A stretch of DNA of 64,000 nt from Kitasatospora mediocidica KCTC 9733 (GCF_000744225.1 NZ_JQLN01000005.1:1945001-2009000), one strand, 5' to 3'; shown: positions 19,581 through 28,704, counted from the first letter of the stretch. Made by a program: numbers and translations. Notes: generated by a model from the letters alone, not told the origin.

Positions 19581-20112
19581 ACGGCTGCCGGCCCGGTGCT
19601 CGGATCGGGCCCGAGCAGCCCCTTCAGTCGCTGCCGTCACTGCCGTCACTGCCGTCGCTGTCGTCGTTGTTCGCGCTCGTGGCCGTGGCCGTGGCGGCCG
19701 CACCCGCCGTGGCCACCGCGCCCGGTCCGCTCGGCTCGCCACGCCCGGCCGGGGTGGGGCGGACGCTGGCTACGTGACCGCCGAGACAGCCGTCCTGATG
19801 CCCGTGCTGGTGCTGTTGGCGGCCGTGCTGCTCTGGGGCGTGCTGTCCACGGCGGTACAGCTGCGCTGCATCGATGCCGCGCGGGTCGGGGCCCGCGCGG
19901 CTGCCAGGGGAGACAGCGACGCGATTGCGGTCGCGCAGGCGGTGGCGCCGCGCGGCGCGTCGGTGCGGCTGACGACGGAGAAGGAGATGGTCCGGGTGGC
20001 GGTGGAGGCCGAGTGTCTGGGGCCGGGCAGGTTGGCAGCCGTGCTCTCCGTGCGGCTGACGGCGGACGCGGTGGCCGCCCGGGAGGACGTGATGGTGGAG
20101 GGGTTGGAATGA
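19570..20112 (+). CDS. tadE: TadE-family pseudopilin
   Basis: A 180-residue protein whose ATG 19570 overlaps the end of the pilin gene by 11 bases. After a basic, low-complexity ~65-residue N-terminus comes GYVTAETAVLMPVLVLLAAVLLW, with Glu in the +5-like position of a TadE hydrophobic helix, then a small extracellular domain with a single Cys. TadE proteins are minor pseudopilins of the Flp machine. The true start could lie downstream, because the N-terminal part looks poorly conserved. Confidence 0.8.
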   Translation: MRSERLPARCSDRARAAPSVAAVTAVTAVAVVVVRARGRGRGGRTRRGHRARSARLATPGRGGADAGYVTAETAVLMPVLVLLAAVLLWGVLSTAVQLRCIDAARVGARAAARGDSDAIAVAQAVAPRGASVRLTTEKEMVRVAVEAECLGPGRLAAVLSVRLTADAVAAREDVMVEGLE

Positions 20113-20642
20113 CCAGGTTGAGAAGCCCCCGTCGAGGCACGAGGCTGGCGTCCCCGGCGTCCCCGGCGTCCCCGGCGCCCCCGGCCTCCGCAGCGTCCCC
20201 TGCGGCCGCGTCGACGCGGCCTTCCGCAGCGCCCGACCAGGGCTCGGCGACGCTCTGGTTGACGGTGTTGACGTTGCTCGGGTGCGCCGTCTTCGGCTTC
20301 GTTCTCGCCCTGGGCTCGGTGCTCGCCGCCCGACACCGTGCCGAGGCCGCGGCCGACCTGGCCGCCCTCGCGGCCGCCGATCACCTGCTGCTCGACGCGG
20401 ACGGAGGCTGTGCGCGGGCGGCGGCAGTCGCCGCGGCTCAACAGGCCGCGCTGGTCTCGTGCACGGTGGACCCCGGGGCGGACAGCGTGGAGGTGCTGGT
20501 CCAGGTCCCCGTGCGAGGGGTGCGTGTCCCGGTGGGCCCGGCCACCGCGCGGGCGAGGGCCGGGCCGGTCCGGTCGTTCGGCGGCGCGAGCGACGGCGTC
20601 CAGCGGAGTTCCTGCTCGGCCAGCCGCGGCAGCCGCTGCGCC
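20109..20642 (+). CDS. TadE-like (Rv3654c-type) protein without a nearby stop codon
   Basis: Start ATG 20109 overlaps the tadE stop (ATGA). Residues ~40-155 look like the Rv3654c family: GSATLWLTVLTLLGCAVFGF helix, AARHRAEAAADLAALAAADHLL, and GVRVPVGPATARARAGPV where relatives usually end (about base 20575). No stop follows in frame until 22404-22406, deep in the antisense of the helicase gene. A +1-frame stop exists at 20665-20667. I list only the part up to the convergent gene. Either a small indel removed the stop or the sequence has an error there. Confidence 0.65.
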
Positions 20643-23045
20643 CTATCCGGCAGTCGCGCCGACCTGACCCTCGGTTCCCCCGCCCGTCCCGTCGCTGGCG
20701 CTGTCGGAGCCTGCGGGCTCCCCTGGCGGCTTGGGGGCGCCGGCGAGCAGGACGGTCAGCAGCCGCACGGCGCCGGCCTTGTCCAGCGGGTCGTTCCCGT
20801 TGCCGCACTTGGGCGACTGGACGCACGAGGGACAGCCGCGGTCGCACTCGCAGGCCGAGATGGCGTCGCGGGTCGCGGTCAGCCACTCGACCGCGCGATG
20901 GAATCCGTGCTCGGCGAAGCCGGCCCCGCCCGGGTGGCCGTCGTAGACGAAGACGGTGGGCCGCTGGGTGTCGGTGTGCAGCGGTACCGAGACACCGCCG
21001 ATGTCCCAGCGGTCGCAGGTCGCGAAGAGCGGCAGCAGACCGATCGACGCGTGTTCGGCCGCGTGTGCGGCGCCCGGCAGCAGGTCGAACGGGATGGTCG
21101 CGTCGAGCAGCTGGTCCTCGGTGACGGTCCACCAGACGGCCCGGGTGCGCAGAGTCCTCGGCGGCAGGTCGAGTTTGCTCTCGCCGAGGATCTCGCCGGT
21201 CGAGATCCGCTTCCGCAGGAAGCCCACGACCTGGTTGACCACCTCGACCGAGCCGAAACTCAGCCTGCCCTCGCCCCACTCGACGGTCCGGTCGGTCGAC
21301 AGCACCGAGATGCTGGTGGTGTCGCGGGCGGAGGTGGTGTACGAGGGGTTGGCGGCCTCGACCAGCGCCACCGAGGTCTCCAGGTCCAGGTGCTGGACCA
21401 GGTAGGTCCGCCCCCGGTGGAGATGGACGGCCCCGGTGTGCACGGTGGTGTGGGAGGCGGCCGCGTCCACCGTGCCCAGCAGGCGTCCGGTGGAGACCTC
21501 GACGATCTGGACCGGGTTTCCGCCGCTGCCGCGGAGGTCGACGGCGTCGGCTGCCCGTTCCCGCCGGGTCCAGTACCAGGCGCCGTCCGAGCGGCGCCGC
21601 AGCAGCCCGCGCTGTTCCAGGACCGGCAGCAGCTGCGCGGTCGACGGCCCGAAGAGCTTCAGGTCCGCCTCGCCGAGGGGCAACTCGGCGGCCGCCGCGC
21701 ACAGGTGCGGGGCGAGGACGTGCGGGTTGTCCGGGTCCAGCACGGTGGCCTCTACCGGCCGGGCGAAGAGTGCCTCGGGGTGGTGCACCAGGTAGGTGTC
21801 CAGCGGGTCGTCGCGGGCGATCAGGATCGCGAGTGCCCCCTGGGCCTCCCGGCCTGCCCGGCCGGCCTGCTGCCACAGCGATGCCCGGGTCCCCGGGTAG
21901 CCGGCCAGCAGCACCGCGTCGAGGCCGGAGACGTCGACGCCCAGCTCCAAGGCGGAGGTGGAGGCCAGACCGAGCAGTCGGCCGGACTGCAGGTCATGCT
22001 CCAGCGCCCGGCGTTCCTCCGGGAGGTATCCGCCGCGGTAGGCCGCGACCCGCCCGGCGAGCGAGTCGTCGAGGTTGTCCTGCGCCTGCAGTGCGACCAG
22101 TTCGGCGGCGCGTCGGGAGCGGACGAAGGCCACCGTGCGGGTGCTGCCCGCCACCAGGTCCGTGAGCAGGTAGGCGGCCTCGCTGGTGGCCGTTCGGCGC
22201 ACCGGTGCGCCGTGCTCTCCGACGTGTTCGGTCAGCGGCGGTTCCCACAGCGCGAAGACCATCGGTCCGCGGGGCGAGGCATCGTCGGTGACGGCCACGG
22301 CGGGCAGCCCGGTCAGGCGTTCGGCCGCCGCGGCCGGTTCGGAGGTGGTGGCCGAGGCCAGCAGGAAGGTCGGGTCGGAGCCGTAGCGGTGGCACAGCCG
22401 CCGTAGCCGGCGCAGTACCTGGGAGACGTGCGACCCGAAGACGCCCCGGTAGCTGTGGCACTCGTCGATCACCACATACCGCAGCGCCTTGAGGAAGGAG
22501 GCCCAGCGCGGGTGGGCCGGCAGGATGCCGCGGTGCAGCATGTCCGGGTTGGTCAGCACGTACGACGCGTACTGGCGGACCCACTCGCGTTCCTGCGGCG
22601 GGGTGTCGCCGTCGTACAGGGCCGCACGTACCCGGGTGGGCGCGAGTTCGGTGGCCCGGCGGCGTTGGTCGGCCGCCAGGGCCTTGGTCGGCGCGAGGTA
22701 GAGGGCGGTCGCGCCGCGGCCGTTGGCGGCCTCGGTGCCGGCCAGTAGGTCGCTGAGCACGGGAGCGAGGTATCCGAGCGACTTGCCCGAGGCGGTTCCT
22801 GTGGCGAGCACCACAGTTTGACCGGATGCGGCCAGAAGCATTGCCTCGGCCTGGTGCGCCCAGGGCCGCTCGATTCCGAGTTCCAGGGCGGCGGCGCGAA
22901 TCTCCGGCCGGATCGTGTCCGGCCACGGGGCATGGCGCGCCAGGCGCGCGGGCAGATGCTCCGTATGGGTGAGCCGCTCCGAACGTCCCCGACTGGCGAC
23001 CAGGGTCGCGAGCAGGGCCTCGGGCGGGCGATGGCGGGGCGGCAT
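20643..23045 (-). CDS. DEAD/DEAH-box helicase with DUF1998 domain (MrfA-like)
   Basis: An 800-residue superfamily 2 helicase. ATG 23045 is chosen because the protein then starts MPPRHRPPEALL; the frame is open 38 codons further upstream. Motifs in order: Q-like RPWAHQAEAM, Walker A ATGTASGKS, Ia APTKALAADQ, DEAD-box variant VIDECH, III SATTSEP, and motif VI QQAGRAGREAQG. The C-terminal DUF1998 region ends in CECDRGCPSCVQSPKC, a four-Cys metal site as in Bacillus MrfA, which repairs mitomycin adducts. So a DNA-repair role is likely. It is divergent from bldG. Confidence 0.92.
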   Translation of the reverse strand: MPPRHRPPEALLATLVASRGRSERLTHTEHLPARLARHAPWPDTIRPEIRAAALELGIERPWAHQAEAMLLAASGQTVVLATGTASGKSLGYLAPVLSDLLAGTEAANGRGATALYLAPTKALAADQRRRATELAPTRVRAALYDGDTPPQEREWVRQYASYVLTNPDMLHRGILPAHPRWASFLKALRYVVIDECHSYRGVFGSHVSQVLRRLRRLCHRYGSDPTFLLASATTSEPAAAAERLTGLPAVAVTDDASPRGPMVFALWEPPLTEHVGEHGAPVRRTATSEAAYLLTDLVAGSTRTVAFVRSRRAAELVALQAQDNLDDSLAGRVAAYRGGYLPEERRALEHDLQSGRLLGLASTSALELGVDVSGLDAVLLAGYPGTRASLWQQAGRAGREAQGALAILIARDDPLDTYLVHHPEALFARPVEATVLDPDNPHVLAPHLCAAAAELPLGEADLKLFGPSTAQLLPVLEQRGLLRRRSDGAWYWTRRERAADAVDLRGSGGNPVQIVEVSTGRLLGTVDAAASHTTVHTGAVHLHRGRTYLVQHLDLETSVALVEAANPSYTTSARDTTSISVLSTDRTVEWGEGRLSFGSVEVVNQVVGFLRKRISTGEILGESKLDLPPRTLRTRAVWWTVTEDQLLDATIPFDLLPGAAHAAEHASIGLLPLFATCDRWDIGGVSVPLHTDTQRPTVFVYDGHPGGAGFAEHGFHRAVEWLTATRDAISACECDRGCPSCVQSPKCGNGNDPLDKAGAVRLLTVLLAGAPKPPGEPAGSDSASDGTGGGTEGQVGATAG

Positions 23046-23285
23046 GAGGACCCAGTGTGTCACTGGAGTGACGGACAATCGCGGCAAGCCATCGTGCGGG
23101 CATGGTGCCAGGTGGTTGAATGATGCGGTGGCGGGCCAGTTGGCCGGGGCCGGCGGCACCTGGGCCGGTCACTCGACCATGCGGTGGAGATCGTATGGCC
23201 GGGATCGGCAGCCGAGAGCGGCCGAGGCCGCCCGACTCGCGGTACAACGCAATGTGACGTAGCAAGGCAAGGTGCTGGAGGTTCC

Positions 23286-23627
23286 GTGGACCTGTCCCTG
23301 TCGACCCGTACAGTCGGCGACCGCACGGTCGTCGAAGTTGGCGGCGAGATTGATGTGTACACCGCCCCTAAGCTGCGGGAGCAGCTGGTCGAGCTCGTCA
23401 ACGATGGCAGCTATCACCTGGTCGTCGACATGGAGGGCGTGGACTTCCTCGACTCGACCGGCCTGGGTGTCCTCGTGGGCGGCCTGAAGCGGGTTCGCGC
23501 ACACGAGGGCTCGCTTCGCCTCGTCTGCACCCAGGAGCGGATCCTGAAGATCTTCCGGATCACCGGTCTCACCAAGGTGTTCCCGATCCACTCCTCGGTC
23601 GACGAGGCCGTCGAGGCGACCGACTGA
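23286..23627 (+). CDS. bldG: Anti-sigma factor antagonist BldG
   Basis: A 113-residue STAS-domain protein controlling development and antibiotic production in streptomycetes. Start GTG 23286 with GGAGG upstream. [16 protein letters not shown] contains the phosphorylatable Ser57, the same residue number as in S. coelicolor BldG. When unphosphorylated it would bind and neutralise an anti-sigma factor, probably the product of the next gene. The 240-base divergent spacer with the helicase gene should hold its promoters. Confidence 0.95.
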   Translation: MDLSLSTRTVGDRTVVEVGGEIDVYTAPKLREQLVELVNDGSYHLVVDMEGVDFLDSTGLGVLVGGLKRVRAHEGSLRLVCTQERILKIFRITGLTKVFPIHSSVDEAVEATD

Positions 23628-24024
23628 ACGGGCTGAACGGCCCTAGCGGCCTGAACGACCGATCAACCCGGGCCACTGACCGGTCTGCCGATCCGTCGGC
23701 CGGCTGATTCCAAGGGCTCGTCCGCTCGACGAGCCGTCGGGTCCCTCGGCCATGCGTGGCCGGTGGATCCGACGGCCCGTCCGGTGGAGATCCTTCCTGG
23801 GCGGCCGACCGTCGGCTGTTCGGCGTCGGCAGTCTGGCTGGCTCCGTGCGGGTCGGCGGCCTGGCCTTCGTCGGGCCGTTGGGCTCTCGGTTGTCGTACT
23901 GCAGTCGGACTGCGGATCGATGCGATGCCTGGGTTCGGTCCGCCGTGATGTGGGCCGTAGGGTCGGCAGCAAGCGTCGGCGGTGTCTGCCGGACGCTCAC
24001 CGGAAGTAACCCCGAGGGGGAGAA
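23628..24024. other. Gap between bldG and its anti-sigma gene
   Basis: About 397 bases with several overlapping open frames of up to about 150 codons on both strands, but no ribosome site, no recognisable protein and no clear hairpin. Best treated as non-coding leader or linker. Confidence 0.5.
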
Positions 24025-24435
24025 ATGGCAACCGTCGAACTGCGATTCAGCGCCCTGCCTGAGCACGTGCGGACAGCCCGCCTGGTGGCCGCGGCGGTGG
24101 CCAGACGCGCCGGCGTGGACGAATCGGTACTCGACGAGGTCAGGCTGGCTGTGGGCGAGGCCTGCTCGCGGGCCGTCGGCCTGCAACAGCGTGGTGGCCT
24201 GAGCGGCGCGGTCCGGGTGGCCCTGATCGACCAGGAGAAGCGTTTCCTCATCGAGGTCGGCGACGGCGCGGGCTCGCTGAGCGACCTCGCGGAGCCCGGC
24301 ACGGACGGTGACTCCGGGGAGGGCGTCGACGACACCCTCGGACTCGCGGTGATCACGGGCCTGGTGGAGGACCTGGAGGTTGGCCGCGACGACGACGGCG
24401 GGCTGATCAGGATGAGCTGGCCGGTCACCACCTGA
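24025..24435 (+). CDS. Anti-sigma factor, HATPase (SpoIIAB/RsbW-like)
   Basis: A 136-residue serine kinase of the GHKL type, start ATG 24025 after GAGGGGGAGA. The N-box stretch VLDEVRLAVGEACSRAV is clear, with the expected Glu; the G-box region is shortened, with ITGLVEDLEVGRDDDGG at the end. Located just downstream of bldG, it is the predicted BldG partner, as in S. coelicolor where the two are linked. It could phosphorylate BldG on Ser57 and hold a sigma factor. Confidence 0.87.
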   Translation: MATVELRFSALPEHVRTARLVAAAVARRAGVDESVLDEVRLAVGEACSRAVGLQQRGGLSGAVRVALIDQEKRFLIEVGDGAGSLSDLAEPGTDGDSGEGVDDTLGLAVITGLVEDLEVGRDDDGGLIRMSWPVTT

Positions 24436-24508
24436 GCGCGCCCCCTGATCGCACCAGCTGAGCGCGCCACCTGTGCTCACCAGCTGAGCGCACCATCAGC
24501 TGAGCGAG
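24425..24508 (+). repeat. Degenerate tandem repeats of ACCAGCTGAGCGC
   Basis: Four imperfect copies (ACCTGAGCGCGCC, ACCAGCTGAGCGCGCC, ACCAGCTGAGCGCACC, ATCAGCTGAGCG) starting at the stop codon of the anti-sigma gene and running to the hairpin that follows. CAGCTG is a palindrome. The repeat looks like slippage-type duplication. Confidence 0.6.
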
Positions 24509-24517
24509 GTTTGCCGA

Positions 24518-24576
24518 AAAGAATCATGGGCTGTTGCCGGGAAGCGCAAATTTCCGGCAACAGCCCATGATTCTTT
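24518..24576. terminator. Very long perfect hairpin after the anti-sigma gene
   Basis: A perfect 23-bp stem (24518-24540 with 24554-24576), with a 13-base loop that can close by a few more pairs. It is A+T-rich at its ends, so transcription from either side meets A- or T-tracts. It separates the bldG pair from hppA and fits an intrinsic bidirectional terminator. Confidence 0.85.
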
Positions 24577-24734
24577 CTGCTTTCTGCTGCGCGCAGTCTA
24601 TTTCGATCGTGGGTTGATTCCTACACTCCTGAATATCCGGTCGGGCCGGTGGATCGTGCCCGGTCGCCTGTGCCACCAGAGCCACTCGCGCGTCGTCCGG
24701 ACAGGGGCGGCGCGCCAGTCGTCGGGGAGGACGC

Positions 24735-27155
24735 ATGGCGGGAATCACTCTCATCACAGCTGATTCGGCAGACGCATTCGTGCACTCGCATACCTGGACC
24801 GGACTGGCCGACGGATCGTCGGGCACAGCCGTCCTCACCGACGGGAATCGGCTCGTCGTGCTGATCGTCGGGCTGGTCGCCCTCGCCGCGCTCGGGGTCG
24901 CGGTGATGATGGTGCGTCAAGTGCTCGCGTACGAGGCGGGGACCCCGGCGATGCGGCGGATCGCCGAGGCCATCCAGGAGGGCGCGAACGCCTACCTGGC
25001 CCGGCAGTTCAGGACCCTCGGGGCCTTCGCCGTCGGGGTGTTCTTCCTGCTCATGCTGCTGCCGGCGGACAGTTGGTCGCAGCGGCTCGGCCGTTCGGCC
25101 TTCTTCCTGGTGGGCGCGCTCTTCTCGGCGGCCACCGGCTATCTGGGCATGTGGCTGGCGGTCCGGGCCAACGTCCGGGTGGCGGCGGTCGCCCGCGACG
25201 TGGTGGCCGGCGAGGAGCAGCCCGCGCAGCACCGGGCGATGCGGATCGCCTTCCGTACCGGCGGCGTGGTCGGGATGTGCACGGTCGGCCTCGGACTGCT
25301 CGGTGCGGCGGTCGTCATGCTGGTCTACCAGACCAACGCGCCAAGGGTGTTGGAGGGTTTCGGGTTCGGCGCCGCGCTGCTCGCGATGTTCATGCGGGTC
25401 GGCGGCGGCATCTTCACCAAGGCGGCGGACGTCGGCGCGGACCTGGTCGGCAAGGTCGAGCAGGGCATCCCGGAGGACGACCCGCGCAACGCCGCCACCA
25501 TCGCGGACAACGTCGGCGACAACGTGGGGGACTGCGCCGGGATGGCGGCCGACCTCTTCGAGTCCTACGCGGTGACCCTGGTCGCCGCGCTGATCCTGGG
25601 GCGGGCGGTGTTCGGGGACGTCGGGCTGGTCTTCCCGCTGATCGTCCCGGCGATCGGGGTGGCCACGGCGGTGCTGGGCATCGTCGCGGTGGCGCCGCGG
25701 GTGTCGGACCGCAGCGGGATGACCGCGATCAACCGCGGCTTCTTCCTCTCCGCGGCGGTCTCGGTGCTGCTCGTCCTCGGTGCGGTCTTCGCGTTCCTGC
25801 CGGGGAGTTTCAGCGGGCTGCACCACGTCCCGGCCGCGATCAGCGGGCACCGCGGCGACCCGAGGCTCTTCGCGCTGGCCGCGGTGGCGATCGGCATCGT
25901 GCTGGCGGTGCTCATCCAGCAGTTGACCGGCTACTTCACCGAGACCAGCCGCCGACCGGTGCAGGACGTCGGCAAGAGCTCGCTGACCGGCCCGGCGACC
26001 GTGGTGCTGTCCGGCATCTCGTTGGGACTGGAGTCGGCGGTCTACTCGGCCGTGCTGATCGGCGCCGCGGTCTACGGGGCGTACCTGCTGGGCGGCGGGT
26101 CCATCGTGCTCGCGCTCTTCGCGGTCGCGCTGGCCGGGACCGGGCTGCTGACCACCGTGGGGGTGATCGTGGCCATGGACACCTTCGGCCCGGTCTCCGA
26201 CAACGCGCAGGGCATCGCCGAGATGTCCGGCGAGGTGCACGGCGCCGGCGCGCGGGTGCTCACCGAGCTGGACGCGGTGGGCAACACCACCAAGGCGATC
26301 ACCAAGGGCATCGCGATCGCGACGGCGGTGCTGGCGGCGACCGCGCTGTTCGGCTCGTTCAACGACGCGATCGGCGAGGCGGTCTCCAGCGCCGGCGGCA
26401 ACACCTCGGGGGCGGCGAGCCTGAGCCTGGACATCGCCCAGCCCAACAACCTGGTGGGCCTGCTGCTCGGCGCCGCCGTGGTCTTCCTGTTCTCCGGACT
26501 GGCCATCAACGCGGTCTCCCGGTCGGCCGGTTCGGTGGTCTTCGAGGTTCGCAGGCAGTTCCGCGACCACCCCGGGATCATGGACGGCAGTGAGACGCCC
26601 GAGTACGGCAAGGTGGTGGACATCTGCACCCGCGACGCACTGCGGGAGTTGGTCACCCCGGGCCTGCTCGCGGTGCTGGCGCCGATCGCGGTGGGCTTCG
26701 CGCTCGGGGTCGGCGCGCTGGGGGCGTATCTCGCCGGTGCGATCGGCACCGGAACACTGATGGCGGTCTTCCTGGCCAACTCGGGTGGTGCGTGGGACAA
26801 CGCGAAGAAGCTGGTCGAGGACGGCGCGCACGGCGGGAAGGGCAGCGTCGCGCACGCGGCCACGGTGATCGGCGACACGGTCGGCGACCCGTTCAAGGAC
26901 ACCGCCGGGCCGGCCATCAACCCGCTGCTCAAGGTGATGAACCTGGTCTCGCTGCTGATCGCCCCGGCCGTGGTGCGGTTCAGCTTCGGCGTGCACGCCA
27001 GTGTCGGCGTGCGGGGGCTGGTGGCGGGGTTGGCCGCGCTGCTGGTGGTCGGCGCGGTCTACCTCTCGAAACGTCGGCCGGTGACCGTGGCGGACGCCGA
27101 CGCGGACAGGCAGGCGCTGCCGGGGACGGGAGGGGTGGTCCCGGCAGAGGGCTGA
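24735..27155 (+). CDS. hppA: Membrane-bound proton-pumping pyrophosphatase
   Basis: An 806-residue enzyme with about 16 membrane helices that hydrolyses pyrophosphate and pumps protons. Start ATG 24735 follows GGGGAGGA. Substrate motifs are visible: FTKAADVGADLVGKVE, DNVGDNVGDCAGMAADLFESYAV, and SGGAWDNAKK. In DAVGNTTKAITKG the residue K520 is at the position that separates K+-independent enzymes (Lys) from K+-dependent ones (Ala), so this one should be K+-independent. The C-terminal tail is short and basic. It would salvage the PPi made by acs and other ligases. Confidence 0.97.
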   Translation: MAGITLITADSADAFVHSHTWTGLADGSSGTAVLTDGNRLVVLIVGLVALAALGVAVMMVRQVLAYEAGTPAMRRIAEAIQEGANAYLARQFRTLGAFAVGVFFLLMLLPADSWSQRLGRSAFFLVGALFSAATGYLGMWLAVRANVRVAAVARDVVAGEEQPAQHRAMRIAFRTGGVVGMCTVGLGLLGAAVVMLVYQTNAPRVLEGFGFGAALLAMFMRVGGGIFTKAADVGADLVGKVEQGIPEDDPRNAATIADNVGDNVGDCAGMAADLFESYAVTLVAALILGRAVFGDVGLVFPLIVPAIGVATAVLGIVAVAPRVSDRSGMTAINRGFFLSAAVSVLLVLGAVFAFLPGSFSGLHHVPAAISGHRGDPRLFALAAVAIGIVLAVLIQQLTGYFTETSRRPVQDVGKSSLTGPATVVLSGISLGLESAVYSAVLIGAAVYGAYLLGGGSIVLALFAVALAGTGLLTTVGVIVAMDTFGPVSDNAQGIAEMSGEVHGAGARVLTELDAVGNTTKAITKGIAIATAVLAATALFGSFNDAIGEAVSSAGGNTSGAASLSLDIAQPNNLVGLLLGAAVVFLFSGLAINAVSRSAGSVVFEVRRQFRDHPGIMDGSETPEYGKVVDICTRDALRELVTPGLLAVLAPIAVGFALGVGALGAYLAGAIGTGTLMAVFLANSGGAWDNAKKLVEDGAHGGKGSVAHAATVIGDTVGDPFKDTAGPAINPLLKVMNLVSLLIAPAVVRFSFGVHASVGVRGLVAGLAALLVVGAVYLSKRRPVTVADADADRQALPGTGGVVPAEG

Positions 27156-27192
27156 GGCTGAGGGCTGAGGCAGAGGGCTGAGGGCTGAGGTG
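27145..27192 (+). repeat. GAGGGCTGAGGC tandem repeats after hppA
   Basis: Four or more imperfect copies of (A)GAGGGCTGAGGC overlap the end of hppA. They look like simple slippage-type repeats; there is no function I can support. Confidence 0.6.
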
Positions 27193-27308
27193 GGATGGGT
27201 GGGCACAGGGTGAGACAGGATTGACAAACTGTTGAAGCGGCGGCTTCTCTGCTGATCGGATGATCGGAGAAATCCCGATCAGCGCTCAGTCCACGAGAGG
27301 GAAGCCCC

Positions 27309-27677
27309 ATGCGGATCCGCATCCTCTGGCCGGCCGGCCAGGCCACCGCGACCCTGCGGTCCACCCCGACCAGCGAGGCACTCTGGGAGGCGCTGCCGGT
27401 CAGCGCCTCCGCGAACACCTGGGGTGAGGAGGTCTACTTCGGCACGCCCGTCAGCGTCCCGCGCGAGGACGACGCGCAGCAGGTGGTGGAGCCCGGGACG
27501 GTCGCCTTCTGGACGGACGGGGACAGCCTGGCGCTGCCGTACGGGCCGACGCCGGTCTCGCGCGGCGGCGAGTGCCGGCTGGCCAGCCCGTGCAACCTGC
27601 TCGGAACGCTCGACGGTGACCCGCAGGTGCTGCGCACCGTGCGCGACGGCGACCCGATCCGGGTCGAGCGCGCCTGA
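27309..27677 (+). CDS. Cyclophilin-like fold protein
   Basis: A 122-residue cytosolic protein, start ATG 27309 with GAGGGAA upstream. The layout resembles the small cyclophilin-like (TM1367/DUF3830-type) family: an ALWEALPVSASANTWGEEVYF stretch, a WTDGDSLALPYGPTPVSRGGE strand-turn and a NLLGTLDGDPQVLRTVRDGDPIRVE end. Members have the cyclophilin barrel without proven prolyl isomerase activity. Function is unknown. It is conserved next to hppA in streptomycetes, as far as I recall. Confidence 0.65.
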   Translation: MRIRILWPAGQATATLRSTPTSEALWEALPVSASANTWGEEVYFGTPVSVPREDDAQQVVEPGTVAFWTDGDSLALPYGPTPVSRGGECRLASPCNLLGTLDGDPQVLRTVRDGDPIRVERA

Positions 27678-27773
27678 GCGGCACCGCACCGGCGGGACGG
27701 CCGACCGTCACGGATCCCCCGTCCGGTAGTTTCACCGGGGACGGTTCGGGACTGGACGGAAAGGGCTCTCCTG

Positions 27774-28580
27774 GTGGACGAGCGAAAGCGGGCGGGCCGA
27801 CGGCTGCTGGCGGTACCGGTGCTGGGCGCGCTGCTGGCGTCGGGCGCGGTCGCCTGCAGCAGTGACAACAGCGGTCAGTTGAACGCCTGGGCGAGCAGTG
27901 TCTGCGGCTCGATGCGCGACCCGGTCGGCCAGGCGCAGACCTCGCTGAACGACACCAGTCGGGTGGTGGCGGGTGAGGCGCCGGCCGATCTGCAGAAGCG
28001 CCTCTCCACCGACCTGGGGACGCTGAGCACCGCCAACCAGCAGATCGCGGACGCGATCACCAAGGCCGGCGTGCCCAAGACGGCCAACGGCGCCGGGCTG
28101 CAGAAGGACGCCGCCGCCGAGCTCGGCCAGGCCGCCCAGGGCTATCAGGGCATCCAGACCAAACTGCAGGCCCTGTCGACGAGCGACCAGGGCAAGTTCG
28201 CCGACGGGCTGAAGGGCATAGGCGACCAGGTGCAGCAGCTGGCCCGGCTCTCCACGGGGGCGTTGGCGAAGCTGCAGAGCGGTGACCTGGGGACGGCGAT
28301 CGCCAAGCAGCCGGGCTGCAAGAGCTCCGCGACGGCCGGCGCGAGCGGCACCGGCGGCGCGAGTGGCGCGGCGGGTTCGCCCGCGGCCTCCGGTTCGCCC
28401 GCCGCCTCCGCACCGGCGGCACCGGGTTCGCCCGGAGCACCCGCCGCGCAGGGGTCGCCCGCAGCGCCCGCCGCGCCTGGTTCACCCGCGGCGCCCGCGT
28501 CGTCGGCTGCGGGCTCCGGCACGCCCGCCGCCAATCCCTCGTCCTCCGGGAGCCCGGCCGCCGCCGCCTCGCCGAGCTGA
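27774..28580 (+). CDS. Putative lipoprotein with Ala/Ser/Pro tail
   Basis: A 268-residue secreted protein, start GTG 27774 after GGAAAGG. The leader ends LASGAVAC, a lipobox, so Cys28 is probably lipidated. Residues ~30-180 are a helical domain (LNAWASSVCGSM, VQQLARLSTGALAKL) with two Cys that could pair. The last ~90 residues are repeats of GSPAAP-type units, a flexible cell-wall spacer. No enzyme motif is visible. I do not recognise the family. Confidence 0.7.
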   Translation: MDERKRAGRRLLAVPVLGALLASGAVACSSDNSGQLNAWASSVCGSMRDPVGQAQTSLNDTSRVVAGEAPADLQKRLSTDLGTLSTANQQIADAITKAGVPKTANGAGLQKDAAAELGQAAQGYQGIQTKLQALSTSDQGKFADGLKGIGDQVQQLARLSTGALAKLQSGDLGTAIAKQPGCKSSATAGASGTGGASGAAGSPAASGSPAASAPAAPGSPGAPAAQGSPAAPAAPGSPAAPASSAAGSGTPAANPSSSGSPAAAASPS

Positions 28581-28585
28581 CCCGT

Positions 28586-28622
28586 GGCGCGTGACCCGTG
28601 ACCCGTGACCCGTGACGCGTGG
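28586..28622 (+). repeat. CGTGACC heptamer repeats
   Basis: Four or five consecutive near-identical CGTGACC units between the lipoprotein stop and the methyltransferase start. It is slippage-prone simple sequence. Confidence 0.6.
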
Positions 28623-28704
28623 CACCCAGTGGCACCGGCGCACCAAGCCGGTGCCGCCGCGAGGTGTGCGCCGCGCCGGGCGCGACAGGCGGGACAATGG
28701 CGGG

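Noticed and set aside
23752-24202. Small open frames between bldG and the anti-sigma gene
   Set aside because: No ribosome site, Arg/Trp-rich shadow-type composition, and two overlapping frames of equal quality.
24621-27227. An 868-codon open frame on the minus strand opposite hppA
   Set aside because: Arg/His/Gln-rich shadow of the pyrophosphatase gene; no recognisable domain.
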